A stretch of DNA of 6,808 nucleotides from NCBI GenBank assembly GCA_005878515.1, contig VBLZ01000061.1:1-6808 (forward strand), in the 5' to 3' direction. The stretch is from Methanobacteriota archaeon. Its GTDB lineage: Archaea > Thermoplasmatota > Thermoplasmata > RBG-16-68-12. The number at the start of each line of letters is the position of its first letter. Positions within the stretch are counted from its first letter, which is position 1. The position numbers and the translations under genes are program-made. The notes beneath the pieces were generated by a model. The model was not told the DNA's origin. It saw nothing but the letters and a program-made list of their open reading frames with translations, and searched no databases. Shown here piece by piece: positions 1 to 4,761 of the stretch.

Positions 1-766
1 CAAGATCTTGGAGCATGCTCGCCCGGTTCGAAGCGGTCCGCTTCGCGACGAGGAGCGTGCGGTGCCGCAACTCTTCGTAATCGACGCGCGCCCCTTCGGC
101 CTTCGCGACCTCGGTCGCCTCGCGGCAGACCATGTCGAGGACGGCGAGAAGGTGTTTGTCGCGCACGATCCGGCCGTTTGGGAGCTCTGCGAGGGCTGCG
201 ATCGGGTTAATGGACGCGTTCACGACGAGCTTGGACCACAGCTCCGTTCGAATGTCGCTCGTCACGCTCGCGACGATTCCGACGTCCGCGAGAAGATCCC
301 GCAACCGGACGAGATCCGACTCGTCCACTCCGCTCCACGCGCCGAGCACCGTTTCGCCGATCCCCGCATGACGGATCTCGCCGGGCCCGACGAACGTGAC
401 TCCGTGCGTCGTGGTTCCGGCGACGACGCGCCGCGCGGTCCTCGCGATTGTTTCCGCGTTTCCGAGACCGTTTTGCAAGGTGACGAAGATCGCTCGTTCG
501 GCGAACGGACGCAACACGAGCATTGCATTCGCGGTATCGTACGATTTGGTCGTCACGAAAACGAAATCCGGTCTCGCGGTGCGCGACACGCGGATTGCGG
601 CGCGAGGTTTCGCAATAATCGCAGTCTTTCCGCGAACTCGGAGGCCGCGTGATTTGATCGTCGAGCTGTGCTCTGCCCTCCCGATAAGCGTCACATCGTG
701 ACGTTGAGAAAGAAGAGCTCCGAAGAAACTTCCGATCGCGCCGGCGCCGAACACCAGAACTTCCAC
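1..766 (-). CDS. panE: Ketopantoate reductase (2-dehydropantoate 2-reductase), 3' end cut by the window edge
   Basis: NADPH-dependent reduction of 2-dehydropantoate to pantoate in coenzyme A synthesis; cytosolic. I translated the minus strand from GTG at 766 and get 255 uninterrupted residues to the left edge. The N-terminus VEVLVFGAGAIGSFFG carries the Rossmann GxGxxG (residues 7-12). Further family marks are TTKSYDT (K74), TLQNGLGN (N99), GTTTHGV, and WSKLVVNASINPI with the expected catalytic lysine K179 and N183/N187. SNRASMLQDL at the edge matches the family's SSMLQD segment. The family is about 300 residues, so roughly the last 45, including the conserved acidic residue of the active site, lie outside the window. 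The GTG start places the Rossmann strand directly after the initiator, as usual; an in-frame TTG at 793 is the alternative, and there is no in-frame ATG. No Shine-Dalgarno is seen; a TATA box lies about 65 bases upstream. Longer overlapping frames on both strands here are non-coding shadows. Confidence 0.93.
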   Translation of the reverse strand, partial: MEVLVFGAGAIGSFFGALLSQRHDVTLIGRAEHSSTIKSRGLRVRGKTAIIAKPRAAIRVSRTARPDFVFVTTKSYDTANAMLVLRPFAERAIFVTLQNGLGNAETIARTARRVVAGTTTHGVTFVGPGEIRHAGIGETVLGAWSGVDESDLVRLRDLLADVGIVASVTSDIRTELWSKLVVNASINPIAALAELPNGRIVRDKHLLAVLDMVCREATEVAKAEGARVDYEELRHRTLLVAKRTASNRASMLQDL

Positions 767-829
767 GAATTGCGTGATGCGAGCGCACTCCAAAACGGTT
801 TCGATGTGCGTTTCCCATCCTTCCGTTTT

Positions 830-838
830 TATATAAAT
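830..838 (-). promoter_or_regulatory. Archaeal TATA box for panE
   Basis: The minus strand reads ATTTATATAAAAA here, a near-ideal archaeal TATA element in a GC-rich window. Transcription would start about 25 bases downstream, near 805, giving a leader of about 40 bases to the GTG at 766. The core is nearly symmetric (TTATATAA), but the plus-strand gene has a better-placed box of its own at 868. Confidence 0.6.
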
Positions 839-867
839 CGCAAAATAGACGTTTTTTTGTCGCTTCG

Positions 868-878
868 CTACTTTTAAG
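868..878 (+). promoter_or_regulatory. TATA box for the lysine-rich mini-ORF
   Basis: CTACTTTTAAG. The first ten bases are identical to the element at 6693-6702 in front of the next plus-strand gene at the right edge. Expected transcription start is about 25 bases on, near 899, just ahead of the ribosome binding site at 904. Confidence 0.5.
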
Positions 879-903
879 ACCCCTTTTGTCTATACAGAAA
901 ATA

Positions 904-909
904 GGGAGG
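904..909 (+). promoter_or_regulatory. Ribosome binding site of the mini-ORF
   Basis: GGGAGG, six bases before GTG at 916, complementary to the archaeal 16S 3' end. It is the strongest Shine-Dalgarno in the window; most other genes here lack one. It is the main reason for calling the 12-codon ORF. Confidence 0.55.
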
Positions 910-915
910 AAAGAA

Positions 916-954
916 GTGGCCAAGAAAAAGAAGGGCAAGAAAAAGAAGAGATAG
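916..954 (+). CDS. 12-residue lysine-rich peptide ORF (MAKKKKGKKKKR)
   Basis: GTG start, 12 codons, TAG stop. The peptide would be two KKKK blocks around one glycine, ending in arginine. Both blocks use the identical codon run AAG AAA AAG AAG (922-933 and 937-948), so this is also a 12-base direct repeat. Supporting a real gene: a TATA box at 868, a strong GGGAGG site at proper spacing, and a hairpin plus T-tracts just downstream, together a compact unit of about 130 bases. I do not recognise the peptide. Its size and charge recall tiny basic ribosomal proteins such as L41e, but the sequence does not match. It has no hydrophobic residues, so it could only act through charge, e.g. by binding nucleic acid. 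Alternative: the purine tract is just the complement of a pyrimidine-rich terminator for the endonuclease V gene arriving from the right. Confidence 0.45.
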   Translation: MAKKKKGKKKKR

Positions 955-974
955 GCGCTTGCCCGGCCAGCCCT

Positions 975-1027
975 CGCGATGATATGTCGCTCGGCGACTC
1001 ATCGCGTCGCACCCTTTTCCCGTTTTT
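975..1027. terminator. Long hairpin with T-tracts between convergent genes, probably a two-way terminator
   Basis: CGCGATGA (975-982) pairs perfectly with TCATCGCG (999-1006). Inside, GTCGC (986-990) pairs with GCGAC (994-998) around a TCG loop, with a three-base TAT bulge. This makes 13 base pairs in a 32-base element. On the plus strand T-runs follow (1014-1017, 1023-1027), suitable for ending the mini-ORF transcript. On the minus strand the endonuclease V stop lies just before it, and the complement of the lysine codons supplies a long pyrimidine tract beyond it. The hairpin could instead belong to a small RNA starting near 899. Confidence 0.55.
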
Positions 1028-1953
1028 CATTCCTTATTCCTTTTCATCTCGCGGCCAATTCGATCGGCGAGCCTCAGCGGTTCCGGATATCCGTGGAGGG
1101 TGGAACCGCGGACCACTTCGAGTGCGCGCTCGAGCGAGATGCGATGGCCGATCGAGACGTAGATGGGACGTTCGCGGCCCGGCGGAGTCCACGCATATCC
1201 TCGGACCTGACCTCGGAACTCGACCGGGGACGCTCTCGAGGGCGATCGGGTTCTCGGTCTCACCCGACCGACGAGCGGATGCTTCGCCACGCCAACCGTT
1301 GGGAGGTCGAGTCGGACGCCGACATAACACGCGACGCCGAAAAGCGCCGGATGCAGACGGCCGTGTCCGTCGATTAGAAGGACGTCCGGTCGCCGCTTCA
1401 GGCGGCGAACGGCCGCTTCAATCCCGGGGAATTCGCGATATGCCAAATACGTCGGGATGTAGGGAAACTCAGCCTGGCGCTTCACGGCAATGATTTCGGT
1501 GAGCGCGAGGTCCTTCGCGTCGATGGAAACCGCAACGATGTGCATCGTATTTCCATCGTAGCCGGCATCGACGCCGGCGACGCGTTCGACTTGCAGGCCA
1601 CCGTCTTGCTCGATGACTCGTTCGCTTAGCTTCTGCTGTTCCTCGCGGAGTGCCGTGAGGAATCGGGTCGGTTCCAAGAGATCCGTGAGTTGATCGGCGG
1701 AGACACGGCCTCGGAACAGGCGCGTGCCCTCCCGCGAGAGTTCGCGGGACGCCGATGCGAGGATCGGTCGACCGTCTGCGCGGACGACCCGGTGTCCTCC
1801 GGACGTGTCCGGGCGCGTTGCGATCCACGAGGCGACGGCTCGGGACGCTCGGACATCGCCCAACGCCTGGGCGACCGCTCCACAGGTCGTGACCCGGCCC
1901 GGCTCGACTTGATCGAGGCAGCGCTGCAGAGCTTTGGAGAAGTCGAGGTCCAC
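1027..1953 (-). CDS. nfi: Alkyltransferase-like domain fused to endonuclease V
   Basis: Predicted DNA repair enzyme: endonuclease V nicks the strand 3' of deoxyinosine and other deaminated bases. 308 residues from GTG at 1953. Residues about 4-90 resemble the DNA-binding domain of O6-alkylguanine transferases (PGRVTTCGAVAQALG, arginine finger near R38, then HRVV and a REGTRLFRGRV tail). The family PCHRV motif is GGHRV here, so the methyl-accepting cysteine is replaced by G53, and the usual tyrosine is C24. This is an ATL-type binder, not a transferase. Residues about 95-308 are a complete endonuclease V: VAGVDAGY (D129), wedge FPYIPTYLAYRE (Y165, E174), LIDGHGRLHP (D195, H201), GVAKHPL (K224), VSIGHRISL (H270). 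A transferase/endonuclease V fusion is known from Ferroplasma acidarmanus. GTG at 1989 is an alternative start; the open frame to 2280 overlaps the deaminase gene and is non-coding. Divergent from the deaminase operon; no Shine-Dalgarno. Confidence 0.92.
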   Translation of the reverse strand: MDLDFSKALQRCLDQVEPGRVTTCGAVAQALGDVRASRAVASWIATRPDTSGGHRVVRADGRPILASASRELSREGTRLFRGRVSADQLTDLLEPTRFLTALREEQQKLSERVIEQDGGLQVERVAGVDAGYDGNTMHIVAVSIDAKDLALTEIIAVKRQAEFPYIPTYLAYREFPGIEAAVRRLKRRPDVLLIDGHGRLHPALFGVACYVGVRLDLPTVGVAKHPLVGRVRPRTRSPSRASPVEFRGQVRGYAWTPPGRERPIYVSIGHRISLERALEVVRGSTLHGYPEPLRLADRIGREMKRNKE

Positions 1954-2051
1954 GAATGCGCATCGGCTCGGACCGCAATACCCTTTCACATCGGGAGACT
2001 CGCGGCAGCCGCCTCGTTCGCGTCTTCGACCGCGCGGAGAGCCGCGAAAAC

Positions 2052-2060
2052 CCTTTCTAC
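2052..2060 (+). promoter_or_regulatory. Candidate TATA element of the deaminase operon
   Basis: CCTTTCTAC, centred about 28 bases before ATG 2084, which fits a leaderless transcript. It resembles the CTTTTAA boxes elsewhere but is weak. The 130 bases between the divergent starts (1954-2083) are otherwise GC-rich and show no clear operator. A faint GGGTATTGC on the minus strand near 1980 is the only candidate for the endonuclease V gene. Confidence 0.3.
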
Positions 2061-2083
2061 GGCTCGCCCCATCGACGGCTCCG

Positions 2084-3370
2084 ATGTCCCTCCTCCTTCG
2101 CGGTGGCCTCGTCATCACGCAAGACGAAAAGCGTCGCGTCGTGAGCGGTGATGTCCTCTTGGAAGACGGACGAATTGTCGCAGTCGGCGACGTCGACCAG
2201 TCCGCGGACGACGTCATCGATTGCACCGGCTGCGCGGTCCTTCCCGGCTTCATCAATCTCCACCAGCACGTCGCAAACACGCTCCTTCGCGGCGTCGCCG
2301 ACGACGTCCCGCTCGAAGAGATGCTCCCGAGAGCCTCCGCGATTGACGCGAAGCTGACGCGACGGGACGTGCAAATCGGCGCGCTCCTCGGATGCGTAGA
2401 GATGATCCGGTCCGGGACGACGAGCTTCCACGACCTGTTCTACTGGGAGGACGAGGTCGCCCGGGCCGTGCGCGAATCGGGCATGCGCGGGTTTCTGTCG
2501 TGGGTCACGCTCGACGAGGCGTTCACGACGCAGCACGGGAATCCTCTGAAGAACGCCGATGCCTTCGTCGCGAAGCAGAAGGACGATCCGCTCGTCACCC
2601 CCTCTGTCGGCGTCCAAGGCGTCTACGTCGCCTCGGAGGAAACCTACGCGAAGGCGAAGGAGATCGCCGATCGCCGCGATGTCCGGCTCCACACTCACCT
2701 GTCGGAGACCCGCGGCGAGGTCGAGGGTCACCGCAAGAGGACCGGCCTCCGGCCCGTGGAGTGGCTCGAGAAGATCGGGTTCCTCGGAGAACGCGTCACC
2801 GCCGCGCACTGCGCTTGGGTCACGATGAACGAGGTTCGGGCCCTCGCCCGGTGCGGCGTGAGCGTCGCCCACTGCCCCGTTTCCAACATGAAACTGGCGA
2901 GTGGCGGCGTCGCCCCGGTGCCGGAGATGCTCGAGGCGGGGGTCGTCGTCGGCCTCGGGACCGACTCCCCGATCTCGAACAACGGCATGGACGTCTTTGC
3001 GGACATGAAGGTCGCCGCGCTCCTGCACAAAGCGACCCGGTGGGACGCCAAGATCATGCCGGCACAGACCGTCTTCGACCTCGCGACGATCCACGCGGCC
3101 CGTGCGTTACACGTCGAGGGGGAAATCGGATCGATCGAGGTCGGGAAGCGAGCGGATCTCGCGGTCGTCTCATTGAAAGGCGCCCACACAACTCCTTTTT
3201 ATCCGGAGAGCGTCATCCGGCACCTCGTCTACGGCGGCCGGGGGAGCGATGTGCAGGCGACGATTGTCGATGGGAAGGTCCTCATGGCGGGTGGCGTCGT
3301 GCGAACCCTCGACGAGGCGGACATCATCGCTCGTGCGCAAGAGACGGCCCGCGAGCTCTTCGAGGCGTGA
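2084..3370 (+). CDS. Amidohydrolase: S-adenosylhomocysteine / 5'-methylthioadenosine / 5'-deoxyadenosine deaminase family
   Basis: Metal-dependent deaminase of the TrzN/MtaD/DadD group. It converts adenosyl by-products of SAM enzymes to inosyl compounds; in methanogens this family feeds SAM recycling. 428 residues, the normal length. A small beta domain (residues 1-55 and the C-terminus) flanks the TIM barrel. Visible metal and catalytic residues: H60 and H62 (GFINLHQH), H205 and E208 (RLHTHLSET), H242 (TAAHCAW), D294 (GTDSPISNNGMD), plus H263 in VAHCPVSNMKLASGG. The signature near the end, GEIGSIEVGKRADLAVV, is typical. ATG 2084 gives the usual MSLLLRGGLVITQDE start; the open frame extends upstream to 1934 but overlaps the endonuclease V gene. 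First gene of a three-gene operon, three bases before RNase HII. The exact substrate cannot be read from the sequence; cytosine/guanine or s-triazine type activities are less likely. Confidence 0.93.
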   Translation: MSLLLRGGLVITQDEKRRVVSGDVLLEDGRIVAVGDVDQSADDVIDCTGCAVLPGFINLHQHVANTLLRGVADDVPLEEMLPRASAIDAKLTRRDVQIGALLGCVEMIRSGTTSFHDLFYWEDEVARAVRESGMRGFLSWVTLDEAFTTQHGNPLKNADAFVAKQKDDPLVTPSVGVQGVYVASEETYAKAKEIADRRDVRLHTHLSETRGEVEGHRKRTGLRPVEWLEKIGFLGERVTAAHCAWVTMNEVRALARCGVSVAHCPVSNMKLASGGVAPVPEMLEAGVVVGLGTDSPISNNGMDVFADMKVAALLHKATRWDAKIMPAQTVFDLATIHAARALHVEGEIGSIEVGKRADLAVVSLKGAHTTPFYPESVIRHLVYGGRGSDVQATIVDGKVLMAGGVVRTLDEADIIARAQETARELFEA

Positions 3371-3373
3371 GCC

Positions 3374-4027
3374 GTGATCCTCGGCGTCGACGAAGCGGGG
3401 AGAGGCCCCGTCCTCGGTCCGCTCGTCGTGGCCGGCGTCGCGGTCGAGTCGGACGTCGCGTTGCGGCACATGAACGTCCGGGACTCGAAGAAACTCTCCC
3501 CCGAGAAACGGGAGGCGCTGGCGCCCGAGATCGAGAAGTGTGCGACGTGGGACCTCCTGGTCATCTCCGCGGAAGAGATCGACATGATGCGCGCGGAGAT
3601 GTCTCTGAACGACTTTGAGGCAAAGCTCTTCGCGCAGCTGATCGAGCGGCTGCATCCCGAGACCGCGTACGTCGACGCGGCCGATGTGGACGAGATCGAG
3701 TTCAAACGCTGTGTCCAACGAGAGCTGCGTTTCGCCGTCGAGGTCGTCTCCCAGCACAACGCCGACGAGCTCTTTCCGGTCGTGAGCGCGGCGTCGATTC
3801 TGGCGAAAGTCCGCCGCGACCGCGAGATGCGCGTGATCGAGGAGGAGATCGGCGACACGATCGGCTCGGGCTATTCGTCCGATCCGGACACGATCGCGTT
3901 CCTGGAGAAGTGGATCAAGAAAAAAGGGACCCTGCCGCCGCACACCCGAACCTCCTGGGACACCGCGCGGCGGTTGCTCGCGGAGTCCCGGATTCGCAAG
4001 CTCGACGAATTCGGCGGTCGGTCGTGA
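3374..4027 (+). CDS. rnhB: Ribonuclease HII
   Basis: Cleaves the RNA strand of RNA-DNA hybrids and nicks at single ribonucleotides left in DNA; cytosolic, two-metal enzyme. 217 residues, normal for archaeal RNase HII. The four acidic residues are present: D6 and E7 in GVDEAGRGPVLGP, D101 in AYVDAADVD, and D149 in SILAKVRRDREM. The GRG motif (9-11) and the tyrosine of GSGYSSDP (Y167), used to recognise the ribonucleotide junction, are intact. VRDSKKLS (35-42) is the usual substrate-contact segment. The GTG start at 3374 is three bases after the deaminase stop and two codons before the first beta strand, so translation is probably coupled. The stop overlaps the start of the following SCP2 gene by one base. 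Confidence 0.97.
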   Translation: MILGVDEAGRGPVLGPLVVAGVAVESDVALRHMNVRDSKKLSPEKREALAPEIEKCATWDLLVISAEEIDMMRAEMSLNDFEAKLFAQLIERLHPETAYVDAADVDEIEFKRCVQRELRFAVEVVSQHNADELFPVVSAASILAKVRRDREMRVIEEEIGDTIGSGYSSDPDTIAFLEKWIKKKGTLPPHTRTSWDTARRLLAESRIRKLDEFGGRS

Positions 4028-4356
4028 TGCGGGAGATGCTCGAGGACCTGATTCGCAAGTTCAATGCGAAGGTCGGATCCGACCCAGCGCTCCGCGCGGA
4101 CCTCGTCGGTCTCCGGAAGACGGTCCTGATCGAGCTGAAGGAGGGCACGAAATATCACTTCACACTTGCGGACCAGAAGGTCGCGGGCCTGCTCGACGGC
4201 GGCGTCGACGCCGCGGACATCACAATCTCGACCGATGCGGACACGTTGCGCGGACTCATCCTCCGCGAGATCGGTCCGTTCAAGGCGTACGCGACGGGAA
4301 AGATCAAACTGAAGGGAAGTCTCGAGGACCTCGCCCGCTTCCGGAAATTCTTCTGA
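4027..4356 (+). CDS. SCP2 (sterol carrier protein 2)-domain protein
   Basis: 109 residues, a single SCP2 fold: an N-terminal helix (MREMLEDLIRKFN), LRKTVLIELKEGTKYHFTLAD strands, then the hallmark ADITISTDADTLRGLI (63-78), a GPFKAYATGKIKLKG segment (83-97) and a closing helix DLARFRKFF. The family binds hydrophobic ligands such as lipids or acyl-CoA; free-standing archaeal members have no established ligand, and sterol binding should not be assumed. No signal peptide or membrane segment, so cytosolic. ATG 4027 overlaps the rnhB stop (TGATG), indicating translational coupling; GTG 4024 is in frame but less likely. The open frame reaches back to 3910 inside rnhB, which is non-coding. Last gene of the operon. 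The functional link to RNase HII and the deaminase is not obvious. Confidence 0.9.
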   Translation: MREMLEDLIRKFNAKVGSDPALRADLVGLRKTVLIELKEGTKYHFTLADQKVAGLLDGGVDAADITISTDADTLRGLILREIGPFKAYATGKIKLKGSLEDLARFRKFF

Positions 4357-4370
4357 GAGCGGCGCGCGAT

Positions 4371-4379
4371 AGGTTTATC
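4371..4379 (+). promoter_or_regulatory. Possible TATA element for the tRNA gene
   Basis: AGGTTTATC, fifteen bases after the SCP2 stop and the only AT-rich patch before the tRNA. It lies about 65 bases before the mature 5' end, which would leave a leader of about 40 bases for RNase P to remove. That is longer than usual, so support is weak. Confidence 0.3.
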
Positions 4380-4477
4380 CGACACGTTCCAATGCGGACG
4401 GACGACCGCCGTCGCGCCGTGGCTCGATCTGCTGAGGTAGCGGGGTGGGGTAGCCAGGATATCCCGTCGGGCTCATA

Positions 4478-4506
4478 CCCCGGGACTCCCAGGTCCCCGG
4501 TGAGAC
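4478..4506 (+). other. tRNA intron 1, 29 bases, canonical position 37/38
   Basis: It forms a strict bulge-helix-bulge: outer anticodon stem TCGGG/CCCGG, central four pairs CTCA (4472-4475) with TGAG (4501-4504), three-base bulges TAC (4476-4478) and ACA (4505-4507). The inner stem is CC/GG, one C-C mismatch, then GGGAC/GTCCC around a six-base loop. Cutting after the second base of each bulge gives exons ending in A37 and beginning with A38. Confidence 0.9.
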
Positions 4507-4528
4507 ACCCGGAGATCGATGGTTCAAA

Positions 4529-4560
4529 AGGGCCGCGAGGAGGACCTCGGGCCCGGAAAG
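4529..4560 (+). other. tRNA intron 2, 32 bases, in the T-loop at position 59/60
   Basis: The outer helix is the T-stem GATGG/CCATC. The central helix is TTCA (4523-4526) against GGAA (4555-4558): three pairs and one A-G mismatch. Bulges are AAA (4527-4529) and AGT (4559-4561). The inner stem is GGGCC/GGCCC plus CGAGG/CCTCG with one bulged G and an AGGA loop. Cutting after the second base of each bulge restores the exact T-loop TTCAAAT. Confidence 0.88.
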
Positions 4561-4642
4561 TCCATCCCCCGCTATCGAGTTCCGACGTCGACGGCGGTCC
4601 TCGTCTCGGGCCATGGTGGCGATCTCGCTGGTTCTGAGGAAG

Positions 4643-4662
4643 TTAACCTTGTTTAAGGTTAA
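4643..4662. repeat. Inverted repeat TTAACCTT-GTTT-AAGGTTAA, probable operator
   Basis: Perfect eight-base arms around a four-base spacer, extendable by two more pairs (AGT...ACT) if one A is bulged. It is the only strongly AT-rich patch in 4575-4677 and lies 15 bases before ATG 4678. Its right half contains TTTAAGGTTAAA, usable as a TATA box for the KaiC genes, so a dimeric repressor bound here would block TBP. A hairpin ending the tRNA transcript is the other reading, but it is 68 bases past the tRNA and has no T-tract after it. Confidence 0.55.
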
Positions 4663-4712
4663 ACTCGGCGCGCTCCCATGACTGAATCTTGTGGCCTGAT
4701 TCTCAGGACGGA

Positions 4713-4721
4713 GCTTTTATG
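4713..4721 (+). promoter_or_regulatory. Second candidate TATA box of the KaiC operon
   Basis: GCTTTTATG, similar to the CTTTTAA boxes at 871 and 6696. It predicts a start near 4742 and a leader of about 20 bases to ATG 4762. It competes with the TTTAAGG box inside the inverted repeat (4652), which would instead put the transcript start at or next to ATG 4678. Confidence 0.4.
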
Positions 4722-4761
4722 CATCATGGGCCGGGTGGTCCGCGCGCTCGGCAGGCTTTCG

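Larger units (their letters stand above)
4439..4574 (+). tRNA. Initiator tRNA-Met (CAT) with two introns
   Basis: Exons 4439-4477, 4507-4528 and 4561-4574 join to a 75-base tRNA. The acceptor stem AGCGGGG pairs with CCCCGCT with no mismatch, discriminator A73, no encoded CCA. The anticodon loop is CTCATAA with CAT at 4474-4476. The anticodon stem TCGGG/CCCGG holds the three G-C pairs at 29-31/39-41, and the terminal pair is A1-U72; both are marks of archaeal initiator tRNA. The T-arm GATGG-TTCAAAT-CCATC is perfect only after removing a second intron. Without both excisions no cloverleaf forms; with them every invariant position is met. Role: carries methionine to start codons. It lies between the SCP2 operon and the KaiC genes, probably transcribed on its own. 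Reading frames crossing it on either strand are not genes. Confidence 0.93.

Noticed and set aside
207..938. 243-codon minus-strand open frame overlapping panE
   Set aside because: Arginine/serine-rich translation without family features; the neighbouring minus-strand frame gives an excellent ketopantoate reductase.
1954..2280. N-terminal extension of the endonuclease V frame
   Set aside because: It would overlap the conserved start of the deaminase on the other strand, and the added residues look random.
2057..3094. 345-codon frame antisense to the deaminase
   Set aside because: A GC-rich shadow frame; the plus strand has all metal ligands and normal length.
4561..4577. Encoded CCA at the tRNA 3' end
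   Set aside because: The sequence after A73 (4574) is TCG, so CCA must be added after transcription.
4375..4637. Open frames of about 80 codons on both strands across 4375-4637
   Set aside because: They run through the tRNA gene and its introns and have no recognisable protein features.
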